Positions 46,029-56,137 of a DNA stretch of 64,000 nt are shown here, piece by piece; the stretch's first letter is position 1, and each line of letters opens with the position of its first letter. The stretch is from positions 559,125 through 623,124 of the forward strand of contig JADGDD010000001.1 in NCBI GenBank assembly GCA_016745075.1. Direction: 5' to 3'. Position numbers and translations under genes: made by a program. Under the pieces are notes generated by a model that searched no databases, was not told the DNA's origin, and saw only the letters and a program-made list of their open reading frames with translations. Source of the DNA: Planctomycetota bacterium. GTDB taxonomy: Bacteria > Planctomycetota > UBA11346.

Positions 46029-49000
46029 ATGAACATATGTCTGTCCATTGTGTGCTCTGGTCTGATCCCATTCTGCCTGTTGCTGTTTTCAATCGGCGGC
46101 GGTTTGAATACCCCTGCCCTCTATGCAATGGAACCGCAAAACACCATTTTAACAACTGCCTGGGATGTACGTGAACGTGCCAATCAACTGTTAGCAGAGC
46201 TCAAGCAACATGCTGTAAGCTCCAATAATGCGCCTACGCCAACAGCTTTACTCGGCAGAGTGACTCATTTTTTATTAGAACATGGTACAGCGATAGGTCC
46301 ATCGGATAGGTCTCCCTGTTACCTGCCCTATGGTCGGATATTTGCAGAAGCACTTGATCGTCATCATTTAATAGCGGCTTTTCAAGCAAGTTATAACAAA
46401 CAGGCCCAACAAGACTTTGAGACGGAACTCAGCCGTGAAGAAGAAAACGCCTTTCTTGCTGCTTGGTTGGTTACAGATAGTGCTCAACAACGACTTCTAG
46501 AACGGTCTATGACAGCTTGGGACCAAGGCGATTTGGGTGAATTTCTTTACCAAAGTAGCCGTATTCGCTCCCCTGACCAGGCTCTTTTACAACGTCGGGC
46601 GGCGGCCAAAAATATGCTGCAAGAAGAGACGCAGGCTTTACTTATCCCTGATGCTATTGATGAACTTGGCTCATTGTGGTCCATCCCTTTACCACGTCCA
46701 AAGGTACAACCACAGCGGCGCAACCCCACAGATACGAAACTCTCTCTCTCAGGTCATAACACTGATAGTGGCCATATTGCTCTCCATACTGGTCATGTGG
46801 CCATGCTGCTAGAGCCCCTAACTGGGCACAAACAGGCAACACTACATTTTGAGCCGCAGGCTATTAGCTATACAGAGCCATCAAACGCTATGACCCCTGA
46901 CCATGCCCGTGGCCGAACGGTTTATGTGGGAACAGGAACTACGAGTCCGCGCCTTATCTGCATTAACGATGTTGGCCTTGTGCTTTGGGAAAAAAGCATT
47001 CCTAACGGCGGTCGTACACCACAGGCATCAAACCCACTGATTCTTGGTGGAACGGTTATAGTTGCCACCACAAGTCGTGCTCCAGAAGGAACCTCCATTA
47101 CCATTTCTGGTTGGGAGCTATCAAGCGGTATACTACAGTGGTCTCGTTTGGTTGCCAAAGTATCAACTGCCCGTCACATTCGTACGCAACAACAAGCGCC
47201 GTTACTCTGTGTTCATAATGGCAGAATCGCCTTATTGCCACAGGATGGTTTTCTCGCGCTCCTTGGCAGCTCTGGGGAAACACAGGCTCTTTACACCTTT
47301 CCTCCTCAAGCCCCGAATATTGCTCCAATGCAACCAGTTGGACAGCGGTTACAGAAAAAGCGTTCTTCTCGCCTGTTAAGTGACGGAACAACACTCGTTG
47401 CTATTGTCGCAGGGAAAGATGGTGTTTTATTATTACAAGAAGGTGATACTGCCTTAAGTCATTGGTTTGGGGATGGCAGTAATGATGCCTTACTTGACGT
47501 AAAAAATGGGTACGCCTTATTTGGTAAACAAACATTTCGTTTGGTTCATTTATTAGAGCGGCGTGTTCTCTGGGAACATAAGGCCATTCACAACCCCAAC
47601 GCAACATGGGGCAGTATTGGTAAAGATACTTGCATTATTTCAAGTGGAGAACTAGTACGCACGCTTAACCGTAGTGACGGTACCATCATTAAACAATTAA
47701 CTTTACCACCGCAAACACATATTGTTCATGCTGGTCTTGGCTTGCTTATTGGCTCTAATAATACGCATGTACGTGGATTTGGTCACGCAGAGCAATTTGA
47801 GCAAAAACTACTCGCAACTATTCAAAATAAACCAAATGATTGGCATGCATGGGCATCGCTTGCTGGTCTTCGTGCTGCCCAAGATAAGCAAGAAAGTGCG
47901 CTTGAATGTTATATACAAGCACTGACTCACAACGCACCGCATGAATTAGCTTTGCAAGCTGCACGGCATATTAGGACTCGTCTTGACCTTGCTCGTGGAA
48001 CTGATTCTTTTGAGTCTGCACTTGCATCATTTATTGAGCTCTCTCGCTACCATATGGGACTAGTAGAAGAAGTTTCGTGGTGGAAAGGTCGGCAAGCAGA
48101 AGCCCTTGGTAACTCAGCAGAAGCGCTCAGTTATTGGCAAAGTATACCTACAGACAGCAGTCATACCGTTACCAGTGGATACGGCTTACATATGAACCTC
48201 TCTCTACTCGCACAATTTGCACAAGCACGATTACAGGGAAAAAATATTTTTAAGTCTACTCCTCACCAGAAAGAAAAAAAAGCACCTACTTGGTATCATG
48301 ACGACTGCATTGCTATGAGCATACCCCACATTACTTCAGATAATAAAGTTATTATCCATGCTAATGGTTTATTGCGTGCCTATGATGTCACTACAGGCAA
48401 AGAGCTTTGGCATCAACAACCAAGTGATTTTGATACAGCCATGCTTGGTATTCGCATGAAGCCAAGTTCTGATGGTGGTATTCTTATTGAGCCGATTCCT
48501 GGATCAAGTGCAACTGTTGCAGGCTTACGCAATGATGACCGTCTTATTGAATTTAATAAAATGGCAATAATCACAGGACAAAATCTTAAAACTCAAGTTG
48601 ATGCTATGCGTATCGGTGACGCGTTTGAAGCTGTTATTAAACGTGGCAATGATATTATGATTGCCAAAGGGCAACTCGGTAGCTGGCCAGAACAAGTTTG
48701 TAGCAGCGCAGATGGCTTGATTCTCAGCCATAGATTGGACGCAACTTTTGATAATGGCACAGTCAGTAATTCATTACCGAGTTTTATTGTAGACCCCTTC
48801 ATTCATATCTGGAATAGCGCAGACGGAAGCATGCTGGCTTCGTATGCATTACAGCCAGTTCCTCTTAGGTTTAGCAGAACCCTCCAAAATACGACACGTT
48901 ACCCTGTTCCACTGTTAACGGCAACAGGCATCGCTCTTATTCCAGATGGAGCAAACTTGGTTGCGTGGAATCCACGAACAAACGAAAAGGTCTGGGAACA

Positions 49001-50189
49001 AGCCGACCGTTGGCATGAGTTACAAGACGCTTCTTTTCTAACAGATGAATTATTATTGATTCATGACCATAAAGAACACCGCCTTATTATCAGGAATTGC
49101 ATTACTGGCGACTTGTTATTGTCACTGACACTTGCTGTTGACGGCACAGTATTACGCCAAGGTTTTGACATGATCAGTCAAGCAACCGACGGCGGCTTAC
49201 AATTGCATGATTTAAGCACCGGCCTGCTTCGTTGGAATGCGACAACAAGTAATAACGCACATAACAGCCGCCCTATTGCTTGCACCAGCGATACGGTTTA
49301 CGGCATTGATGAAAGCGGTATTGTTCGTAGTTGGCATAAACAAAACGGTCTGCTCCATCGAGAGTATTCTGGATGGGGGATCGTTGAGCAGCATGCTTCC
49401 AGTCATAATCGTTTATATGTTGAAATGCTTCAGTCAGATGGCCGTCATGCGCTCTCGGCTTTATCACTTGATAGTGGAGCTATTTCATGGAGCCATAAAC
49501 GGCCAAAAGGATTACAGTGTTTTAATATTACTGCTCATGAAGGTGGCTGCTCCTTTCAAGTCAATGATGAGCAGGCAAACGAAGGTATTATTGCTTTTAA
49601 CACGAATGGTCATCTGTTGCTCTCTCAAGCTCTAGTTGGTGTAGATGCTTTACAGTTTTTACAGAAAACGCCTTTCAGTAGTTCACTTACAGGCGTTGGC
49701 TTCCCCCCTTTATTTAGAACAACACAAGAACTGGAAACACTTGCGGTTACAAGTATCGCTCCAGATAAACCATGGGAAAAAGAATTGACCACACACAAAC
49801 CAATTTGGCATCAAACGCAGCAAGCCCGTTATAGTCTTGTTCGCCAAGGTGATGCACTGATTCTGATTGTAGAACACAAAAAAGGAACCAATATTACAAC
49901 CGTATTACGATTAAGCCAAGGTATACATTCTTTAGTCGGGAGGAATCAAGCTTTTGCTTTGCGTAGTGATGGGCGTGTTCTGCCGTTGAATCAAGACATG
50001 AACGCGTGGAGTCTAGTCGCTCAAGCTACCGCTGTAACTGGACCAAATAAATCTCTGCATCTGACTGCCTGTAAACTGTTACCCACCCCCACCCATGACT
50101 CAGCAGCAAGTGATTGTCTTCATGTAGATAAGCTGGATCATCCATGGTGGTTGCGTCAGAACTGGCTCAAGATAACACAGACACCATGA
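46029..50189 (+). CDS. Very large exported PQQ-like beta-propeller protein with TPR-like and PDZ domains
   Basis: A 1386-aa protein with a signal peptide at about 1-33. A helical N-terminal part (to about 220) is followed by a first set of PQQ-like blades (about 230-590; GLVLWEKSIPNGG, SGILQWSRLVAK). A TPR-like stretch follows (about 600-740; NDWHAWASLAGLRAAQDKQESALECYIQAL), then a PDZ domain at about 810-885 (EPIPGSSATVAGLRNDDRLIEFN), then a second propeller set (about 760-810 and 890-1350; TGKELWHQQ, TNEKVWEQAD, TGLLRWNAT, SGAISWSHK). Such proteins are thought to be periplasmic scaffolds in PVC bacteria; the function is not known. The stop overlaps the acpS start by 4 nt, so acpS is translationally coupled. 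Confidence 0.75.
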   Translation: MNICLSIVCSGLIPFCLLLFSIGGGLNTPALYAMEPQNTILTTAWDVRERANQLLAELKQHAVSSNNAPTPTALLGRVTHFLLEHGTAIGPSDRSPCYLPYGRIFAEALDRHHLIAAFQASYNKQAQQDFETELSREEENAFLAAWLVTDSAQQRLLERSMTAWDQGDLGEFLYQSSRIRSPDQALLQRRAAAKNMLQEETQALLIPDAIDELGSLWSIPLPRPKVQPQRRNPTDTKLSLSGHNTDSGHIALHTGHVAMLLEPLTGHKQATLHFEPQAISYTEPSNAMTPDHARGRTVYVGTGTTSPRLICINDVGLVLWEKSIPNGGRTPQASNPLILGGTVIVATTSRAPEGTSITISGWELSSGILQWSRLVAKVSTARHIRTQQQAPLLCVHNGRIALLPQDGFLALLGSSGETQALYTFPPQAPNIAPMQPVGQRLQKKRSSRLLSDGTTLVAIVAGKDGVLLLQEGDTALSHWFGDGSNDALLDVKNGYALFGKQTFRLVHLLERRVLWEHKAIHNPNATWGSIGKDTCIISSGELVRTLNRSDGTIIKQLTLPPQTHIVHAGLGLLIGSNNTHVRGFGHAEQFEQKLLATIQNKPNDWHAWASLAGLRAAQDKQESALECYIQALTHNAPHELALQAARHIRTRLDLARGTDSFESALASFIELSRYHMGLVEEVSWWKGRQAEALGNSAEALSYWQSIPTDSSHTVTSGYGLHMNLSLLAQFAQARLQGKNIFKSTPHQKEKKAPTWYHDDCIAMSIPHITSDNKVIIHANGLLRAYDVTTGKELWHQQPSDFDTAMLGIRMKPSSDGGILIEPIPGSSATVAGLRNDDRLIEFNKMAIITGQNLKTQVDAMRIGDAFEAVIKRGNDIMIAKGQLGSWPEQVCSSADGLILSHRLDATFDNGTVSNSLPSFIVDPFIHIWNSADGSMLASYALQPVPLRFSRTLQNTTRYPVPLLTATGIALIPDGANLVAWNPRTNEKVWEQADRWHELQDASFLTDELLLIHDHKEHRLIIRNCITGDLLLSLTLAVDGTVLRQGFDMISQATDGGLQLHDLSTGLLRWNATTSNNAHNSRPIACTSDTVYGIDESGIVRSWHKQNGLLHREYSGWGIVEQHASSHNRLYVEMLQSDGRHALSALSLDSGAISWSHKRPKGLQCFNITAHEGGCSFQVNDEQANEGIIAFNTNGHLLLSQALVGVDALQFLQKTPFSSSLTGVGFPPLFRTTQELETLAVTSIAPDKPWEKELTTHKPIWHQTQQARYSLVRQGDALILIVEHKKGTNITTVLRLSQGIHSLVGRNQAFALRSDGRVLPLNQDMNAWSLVAQATAVTGPNKSLHLTACKLLPTPTHDSAASDCLHVDKLDHPWWLRQNWLKITQTP

Positions 50190-50563
50190 TTTGTGGACTC
50201 GGTACAGACATTATTGCAATTGCACGTGTAGAGGGGATTTACACACGTCACCCAGAACGTTTTCTTGAACAGTATTTTACTGATTCAGAGCGTAGCTATT
50301 GCTTATCTCATAGACACCCCGCCCAATACCTTGCGGCACGCTGGGCAGCAAAAGAAGCCTGTTTGAAAGCACTTGGGACTGGTGCTGCTGACGGTATTTA
50401 TTTTAATGATATTTGCATTACTCGTGCAGAAAATGGCAAACCAGGTATAGAGCTCAGCAATGGTGCTCTTGAACGAGCAAATACTCTGGGTGTACGCACG
50501 GTGTGGTGCACTCTCAGCCATGCAGACGGCATGGCCACTGCGACGGTTATCTTAGAAAACTAA
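50186..50563 (+). CDS. acpS: Holo-[acyl-carrier-protein] synthase
   Basis: A 125-aa AcpS that moves 4'-phosphopantetheine from CoA to ACP. It has the family opening GLGTDIIAIARVE with Asp8 and the Mg-binding Glu57 in RWAAKEACLKALGTG, plus RFLEQYFTDSERSYC. It is normally about 120-130 residues. An upstream in-frame GTG or ATG would add a tail inside the previous gene; the ATG overlapping the TGA stop of the large propeller gene (ATGA) gives the exact family start. A DapC-like aminotransferase follows after 36 nt. Confidence 0.93.
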   Translation: MICGLGTDIIAIARVEGIYTRHPERFLEQYFTDSERSYCLSHRHPAQYLAARWAAKEACLKALGTGAADGIYFNDICITRAENGKPGIELSNGALERANTLGVRTVWCTLSHADGMATATVILEN

Positions 50564-50599
50564 AAGAAAAAAACAGGCAAGTGGAAAAAAGGACAGATT

Positions 50600-51754
50600 A
50601 TGAATCCAGCACTACGTGCATTGAAACCTTACCCAATGGCAGAATTGCAGCAACGCAAACTTGCCTTGAAAGAATCTGCTGTACCTGTTTTTGATTTTGG
50701 CACCGGTGACCCTATAGAGCCAACCCCCGTTTTTATTACTGATGCTATTCGGGATGCTATTCCAGAGATTAGCCAATACCCAACGGTTGCAGGTACACCA
50801 GCATTTCGTAGTGCTGTTGCTGCTTATATTGATAGGCGTTTTGGTGCTCATATAGATGAATCGCAAGTTCTTCCAAGTGCAGGTAGCAAAGAATCTATTT
50901 TTCATTTACCACTCGCCTTTCTCGATCCACAGAGTGATAAAGATACCGTTATTTATGGCACACCTGGGTATCCTGTATATCAAGCCGGTACCTTGTTTGC
51001 AGGTGGGAAAGAATATCCCATTTCTTTGGATGCAGAGCACAACTTTGAATTAGATTTAACAAAAGTACCTGAGAATGTTTTAAAACGAACACAAATTGTC
51101 TGGTTGAATTACCCGCATAACCCAACAGGGGCCTGTGTTTCTGAAAAATATTTGCAACAGCAATATGCTATCTGTCAGAAATATAATATCATTTTAGCCT
51201 CAGATGAATGTTATAGTGATTTATGGTTTACCCATTCAACAAACATTGAAAAACGTCCAGTTTCTGCCTGTACTCTATCGTCAGAATTAGAAAATGTGCT
51301 AATTTTCCAAAGTTGCTCAAAACGCAGCGGCATGACCGGTTATCGATCTGGTTTTATTACTGGGGACCAACAGCTTATTAATAAATATCGTCGTTGGCGT
51401 GCAGCTATGGGTGTTGGCAGCCCTTCTTTTATCACTGCTGCTGCTACTGCGGCATGGAATGATGATACACACGTGATAGAACGCCGTTCCATTTTTTCTG
51501 CCAAACGTAAGCTACTTGAAGAAGGTCTAAAATCTATGAATATAGAAGTCTTACCCGCAGCGGCAGGGCTATATATTTGGGCACGAACTCCGGCAGGCTT
51601 CACTGATGATGAGTATGCCCATTGTTGTCTTCAATTGGGTATCATCATTTCTCCCGGTGGCTTTTTTGGTAATGGTGGAGCTGGTTTTTTCCGTCTTTCC
51701 CTAGTACCATCGTTAGCAGATTGCGCAAAAGCCTTGAAAATCTGGCCGACATAG
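50600..51754 (+). CDS. dapC: Aminotransferase class I/II, probable succinyldiaminopimelate transaminase
   Basis: A 384-aa fold-type I PLP enzyme. PSAGSKESIF is the start of the cofactor pocket, NYPHNPTG holds Asn174, SDECYSDLWF has Asp202 and Tyr205, and SCSKRSGMTGYRSG holds the PLP lysine Lys241. The short FGTGDPIEPTP opening and the SKRSxMTGYRSG form match DapC-type succinyldiaminopimelate transaminases. Other class I transaminases such as DapL or aspartate transaminases cannot be excluded. AAAGGAC lies 5 nt before the ATG. It forms an operon with acpS. Confidence 0.75.
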   Translation: MNPALRALKPYPMAELQQRKLALKESAVPVFDFGTGDPIEPTPVFITDAIRDAIPEISQYPTVAGTPAFRSAVAAYIDRRFGAHIDESQVLPSAGSKESIFHLPLAFLDPQSDKDTVIYGTPGYPVYQAGTLFAGGKEYPISLDAEHNFELDLTKVPENVLKRTQIVWLNYPHNPTGACVSEKYLQQQYAICQKYNIILASDECYSDLWFTHSTNIEKRPVSACTLSSELENVLIFQSCSKRSGMTGYRSGFITGDQQLINKYRRWRAAMGVGSPSFITAAATAAWNDDTHVIERRSIFSAKRKLLEEGLKSMNIEVLPAAAGLYIWARTPAGFTDDEYAHCCLQLGIIISPGGFFGNGGAGFFRLSLVPSLADCAKALKIWPT

Positions 51755-51802
51755 AGAAACACCATTTCTTGAATACTGGCTAACACTGATAGTATCACAG
51801 TC

Positions 51803-54277
51803 ATGATACAAGGACTACGTGCTGGCGACGCTCAGGAACTCATGCAATTGGCAGGAGCAGATCGTCGTTTATTCATGCGCATTGGAGCTTTACTGCAAGA
51901 ACGTGTGAGTATCAGTCGCGCGGTTCTGGAGGAGCTTGCATCTGAAGAAGGTTTGCATGCTTTACTGATGGATCGCCGTCTCAAACATGTCAAAGAAGAC
52001 ACCTTTGAAGCTTTAGTTGAAAAACATAACTGCACTGATCTCGGACTGTGTTTATACAGTGAAATAAGTGATGAAGAAGAACCAGCTTGGCGAACACTCG
52101 TTTTTGACGATGAGCTTGATAACCCACTCTTGAATCACGAAACAACTGAAACAACAAGATCAGACACTGATGACTGGCAAACACCGGTTAGTAATATCTT
52201 GCCAACATTAAGCGCTAACATTCGCCGCCCGATAGAAGGCCTGCTCGCTGCCCAAGCGGATGAGCAACGTGCAGCAGCACTTGAGCAATTACGTTATGCC
52301 ACACCATCTTTGCCGATTGTAAGCGAACTTATGCCGATGCTGTTAGCCGACAGTGCCGAACTTGTTCGGGAGCGCGCCATCAGTTTATTGGTTGCTGCTG
52401 GTGCTCATCCACTGCTTGTTGATCTGATACGGGCGCTACAACAAAATAATGAATCTGCGTTAGCTCAATTAATCCCTCGCTTGCCAAGCCTTCCAGCAGT
52501 GCAAGTTGAACTTATTCTTTCTGCTATTTTAACCTTAGTCAGTCGTGGGACAATGAATCAATCTATGGTGCATATCTGCACCCGTTATGTTGAACATATT
52601 GCCCATCACCGTGGCCTCAGCCGTTTGCTTGAATTATTTTGTTTGCATGGTCAACATATTAGCCTCGTGCATTTCATTCGTGGATTACAACAATATAATG
52701 CTTCTGCCATTGAAACATCTTTACGAAGCCTCATGTATCAAACCCCTAAATTAGATGCGGCTTTATTGATTCTCCTTGCTCGACCTGACCACCCGTTAGA
52801 CACCGACTTATTGGCACATGGCCTTCAATTATTACTGAGCCAAGAAGAAGAACCAAGCGAACGTATTGCCCTTGCCAGCACCATGCGCCGCGCCGACCTC
52901 AACCATGTTTTGGGCTCTCTGTTGGTAGACCAACGCCATCAAATTATTGAATCTCGTGATACAACAGTTTACTGGTTAATTGGCGAACTGAGTCGTGATA
53001 ATGCTCTAACACAAGAGGAAGCTGATGCTTTAGGCGATACGATTCGCATAAATATTCGTAGTAATAATGGACCACACTTGGTGGCAATCCTTGATCAAAT
53101 GATTCCAGCATTGCTCCCCTGCTCACCAGAAAAACAAATGCAGCTCGTAGAACCACTTGGCGAGTTGGCCGTTCGGTTTCAAGACCAGCGCAGCCATGAG
53201 CTTATTATCGCTATTTTATCTCGGATGAATTCATCCTGTTGTGAGCCTTTATGGCGTTTACTTATACATCATCCTACTCCTGCTATTCGTCTTATTGCCG
53301 CTACGGTTTTACCACAGATTACACCTGATGACTCTGCCATTGAAAGCATCCAACGACTCATCGAAAGCACTGATACAGACAAAGCGACTCTAGCTGCCAA
53401 CATGGACGCTGCCGCTCAGTTACTTGAACGGCTAGACTGTCAACAAACACAGTCGGAAGCCATTGAATTGACTAAACAGTTAGACGATCGTTGTGTTGAA
53501 ATTGGTGTACAATGTATAGAAGCGCATTCACGTATCGTTGCAGGTTGCTTTATTCCTGAAAACCGTCAGCTCGAACTGCTTGAAATGTTTATGGATTTAT
53601 TAACTGCTGAATTACCAGAAAATAGCACCACGGAATACATTGATCCAACAACAGATGAAATCACCTTTATCTTAGACGAAAAACTGGGAGCTCATACCGA
53701 TTTAATTCCACGTATACTTTGTTGTCTCAGCCGTATTGCGATTTCTCCACATCTGCCATCAATGTTATTACGCCGTCTTGTTATGACATTAATACGCCAA
53801 TGGAAACTTGTTTCAACATGGCAGGTTATTTGGGGGCCAGGTACCATTCAAGAGCTTGCCCATAACATGGCCCTTATTGCAGCAGATAAACAATGCCCAA
53901 ATGAACTCAGTTTACATGTTGTGGAATCACTACTGCCACGAATTACGCATCTGCGCATTGCTATAAGTCTGACCAGCGTTCTTCATAGTCGAACGAGCCC
54001 TGCTATGGAATTGCTTGCAGCTCGTTGTGCTCAACGAATTATTACCACCTGTGGAAAAAAACACTATGCTGACGATGAACTCAATGACTTAGTAACGGTC
54101 TTGATCGAATTACTTGCCTTACCACAATTAGGCGAAGACAGTGAACATCTTCAACATCAATTGACCAGCCTTATTACTAGTCATAGACATCATTGCACTG
54201 AACAGCTCCAAGCACGAATTGTGGTAATACGGTCATCCCTACCACAAGCATTAGCGGATAAATTAGACTGGGCTTAA
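51803..54277 (+). CDS. HEAT-like repeat protein, function unknown
   Basis: An 824-aa all-helical, leucine-rich protein without signal peptide. Repeated helix pairs such as LPIVSELMPMLLADSAELVRERAISLLVAAG and PTPAIRLIAATVLPQI look like HEAT/ARM units. Repeats with the consensus AxxxL run from about 140 to 800. The first 100 residues are of a different, charged type. It probably acts as a cytoplasmic protein-binding scaffold. It follows the aminotransferase by 48 nt, with no clear ribosome site, and converges on a protein-kinase gene with 13 nt between stops. Confidence 0.6.
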   Translation: MIQGLRAGDAQELMQLAGADRRLFMRIGALLQERVSISRAVLEELASEEGLHALLMDRRLKHVKEDTFEALVEKHNCTDLGLCLYSEISDEEEPAWRTLVFDDELDNPLLNHETTETTRSDTDDWQTPVSNILPTLSANIRRPIEGLLAAQADEQRAAALEQLRYATPSLPIVSELMPMLLADSAELVRERAISLLVAAGAHPLLVDLIRALQQNNESALAQLIPRLPSLPAVQVELILSAILTLVSRGTMNQSMVHICTRYVEHIAHHRGLSRLLELFCLHGQHISLVHFIRGLQQYNASAIETSLRSLMYQTPKLDAALLILLARPDHPLDTDLLAHGLQLLLSQEEEPSERIALASTMRRADLNHVLGSLLVDQRHQIIESRDTTVYWLIGELSRDNALTQEEADALGDTIRINIRSNNGPHLVAILDQMIPALLPCSPEKQMQLVEPLGELAVRFQDQRSHELIIAILSRMNSSCCEPLWRLLIHHPTPAIRLIAATVLPQITPDDSAIESIQRLIESTDTDKATLAANMDAAAQLLERLDCQQTQSEAIELTKQLDDRCVEIGVQCIEAHSRIVAGCFIPENRQLELLEMFMDLLTAELPENSTTEYIDPTTDEITFILDEKLGAHTDLIPRILCCLSRIAISPHLPSMLLRRLVMTLIRQWKLVSTWQVIWGPGTIQELAHNMALIAADKQCPNELSLHVVESLLPRITHLRIAISLTSVLHSRTSPAMELLAARCAQRIITTCGKKHYADDELNDLVTVLIELLALPQLGEDSEHLQHQLTSLITSHRHHCTEQLQARIVVIRSSLPQALADKLDWA

Positions 54278-54290
54278 ACCCGTCAATTAT

Positions 54291-55331
54291 CTAACTGAAC
54301 AGAATATCTATCCATTTCAAAATACTTTCTTGAAAAAGCCAAACACATACCGCTGTTACGAGAACAGTAAGAACCACACTTATCCATAAGAACCACGAGC
54401 GGTCAGTATTTGAGCCACTATCATTAATTCCCGTCAGTGCAGCAAGGTCTTTACCGAGTGTATTAAGATTCCGGTAGCGCTGTCCCGGTTTCTTAGCAAG
54501 ACAACGTTCGCAAATTATGCGAACTTCATCAGGCATAGATTTTACATAGATAGGTTCTTTATCACACTGCATATTCATAATGTCATAAACATTATCAGCA
54601 TCAAATGGTGGGTTACCAGTAACCATCTCAAATAACAAAATACCGATGGCGTAAATATCGGTTTTAAAGGATACGTCTTTAGAGTTTCGGCATTGCTCTG
54701 GACTCATATACACGGGTGTACCCATTATTTGCCCACTTCGTGTCAGCGATAAATTATTTTTTTGTTCCATTGGCTTTGCTAAACCAAAGTCAGCTACCTT
54801 TACCACTGTACCGCTTTGTTCGGGTGCAGAAAGAATAACAACAGGCTTGTGTCCATCTTTATATTTTTTTGAGCCGACACCGCGCAGCAGCAAATTCTCT
54901 GGTTTTAGATCTCGATGAACGGTATCAACTGCCTGTAAACCACGAACTGTTTGCATCAGTAGCCAGCCAGCCTCCTGTGGCCGTATCTTTCTTCGAGCAT
55001 CAAGCAATTCTCGCAGGCTACCGTCTTCAACAAGTTCCATCGCTAAATATGGTTTAGGAGCACGCCCTGCAATCATGCCTGCACCAGCAAGACGAACAAC
55101 ATTCTCATGTCGCACCTTGCGTAACACTTGAATTTCACGGTTAAACCGCTTTTCATCACCAGTGTTTTCTAGAATTTTTAAAGCCACTTCTAAACCATTA
55201 CGCTTCAAATCACGAGCCTTCCACACTGACCCGCAACCACCTTCACCAAGCTTCCCCATCACTTGAAAGCGCTCAGCGATCACGAGTCCCTTCTTGATGA
55301 CAATCTCTGGAAATGCATCTATCTGTGGCAT
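54291..55331 (-). CDS. Membrane-anchored Ser/Thr protein kinase
   Basis: A 346-aa Hanks-type kinase. It has the glycine loop GEGGCGSV (29-36), Lys52, HRDLKPEN (139-146), DFG (181-183) and the SPEQ segment of the activation loop (210-213). The catalytic machinery is complete. A single transmembrane helix lies at about 318-340, with almost nothing outside, so no sensor domain is evident. An insertion of about 25 residues separates HRDLKPEN from DFG. It converges on the HEAT-like gene, and its 5' end lies about 105 nt before tRNA-Leu on the opposite strand. Confidence 0.9.
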   Translation of the reverse strand: MPQIDAFPEIVIKKGLVIAERFQVMGKLGEGGCGSVWKARDLKRNGLEVALKILENTGDEKRFNREIQVLRKVRHENVVRLAGAGMIAGRAPKPYLAMELVEDGSLRELLDARRKIRPQEAGWLLMQTVRGLQAVDTVHRDLKPENLLLRGVGSKKYKDGHKPVVILSAPEQSGTVVKVADFGLAKPMEQKNNLSLTRSGQIMGTPVYMSPEQCRNSKDVSFKTDIYAIGILLFEMVTGNPPFDADNVYDIMNMQCDKEPIYVKSMPDEVRIICERCLAKKPGQRYRNLNTLGKDLAALTGINDSGSNTDRSWFLWISVVLTVLVTAVCVWLFQESILKWIDILFS

Positions 55332-55436
55332 GAAACAAGTCTAACCGCCATCTACACTCATCCAAGCATCAGCCCTTCCACACGTGAGAGACAACTTGAC
55401 TCACCGTTCCAACCCTTAGCCTTCCAAACTTCACTA

Positions 55437-55523
<87 letters not shown>

Positions 55524-55528
55524 ATCTG

Positions 55529-55560
55529 GCGTTCCTATGCGATGTAGGAGCGTCGTTTTT
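55529..55560 (+). terminator. Element-borne intrinsic terminator after tRNA-Leu (copy 1)
   Basis: A 9-bp stem (two G-T pairs) from GCGTTCCTA and TAGGAGCGT with a 7-nt loop, followed by CGTTTTT. The element thus brings its own transcription stop for the tRNA it repairs. The identical copy is at 57211-57242. Confidence 0.8.
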
Positions 55561-55574
55561 ATTGGCTCAGAACA

Positions 55575-55589
55575 GCTTAGAATCGGTCT
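55575..55589. repeat. 15-bp direct repeat, left of irrE (copy 1)
   Basis: GCTTAGAATCGGTCT occurs here and again at 56480-56494, bracketing the irrE-membrane gene module, and at the matching places in copy 2 (57257 and 58162). It may be a regulator site, a recombinase arm site or a module-insertion scar. Confidence 0.6.
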
Positions 55590-55607
55590 GACGTGGTCGT
55601 GGGCATA

Positions 55608-55637
55608 TTGACAGCTACAAATAGTTACTAGTATATA
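55608..55637 (+). promoter_or_regulatory. Promoter abutting irrE start (copy 1), possible leaderless mRNA
   Basis: TTGACA, an 18-bp spacer, then TATATA, which ends 3 nt before the irrE ATG. There is no Shine-Dalgarno sequence, so the transcript probably begins at or very near the start codon. The same promoter is at 57290-57319 in copy 2. Confidence 0.5.
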
Positions 55638-55640
55638 GTT

Positions 55641-56129
55641 ATGTTGTTAGACCCTAAAAAAGAGGCCCAGTTACTGCTAGGTGAAACATGGAGTGGGAAA
55701 GGATTCCCAGTTGACCCTGTTACAATTAGCAGGTCTTTAGGGCTACAGGTAGTTGACACGACATTACCAACAAGTGTATCTGGAGCCCTTATAAAAGAAA
55801 AGGGTAAAGACCCAATTATAGTTTTGCATAGCTCTGACAGTAAGAATAGGAAGCGATTTAGCTGTGCTCATGAACTAGGGCACTACATATCAAGGGTAAA
55901 AAGCGAATCGATACTTGATGAGTACGACTTCATTGACCTAAGAAGCCCTTCCTCTTCAAATGGGACTGACAGGGAAGAGGTATTTGCTAATCAATTTGCA
56001 GCTAGCTTGCTAATGCCTTGCGATGAATTTAGAAAAGCGTTAAGAAAGACAGACAACAAGTATAAGCTCTCATCTATATTTGGAGTTTCAATTGAATCAA
56101 TAAGTTATCGAATAAAGTCTATAGGCTAG
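55641..56129 (+). CDS. ImmA/IrrE family metallopeptidase (copy 1)
   Basis: A 162-aa protein of the ImmA/IrrE (PF06114-type) family. The zinc-protease motif is HELGH (77-81) in CAHELGHYI, and the third ligand region is EEVFANQFAASLLMP, with Glu113 in the family's ExxANxFA pattern. There is no fused helix-turn-helix. Family members cleave phage or stress repressors to switch on excision or stress genes, as in ICEBs1 ImmA. Here the cleaved partner is not obvious, as the usual neighbouring HTH repressor is missing. The start lies just after a promoter and has no ribosome site. The next gene begins 8 nt downstream. Confidence 0.85.
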   Translation: MLLDPKKEAQLLLGETWSGKGFPVDPVTISRSLGLQVVDTTLPTSVSGALIKEKGKDPIIVLHSSDSKNRKRFSCAHELGHYISRVKSESILDEYDFIDLRSPSSSNGTDREEVFANQFAASLLMPCDEFRKALRKTDNKYKLSSIFGVSIESISYRIKSIG

Positions 56130-56137
56130 GCAAATCT

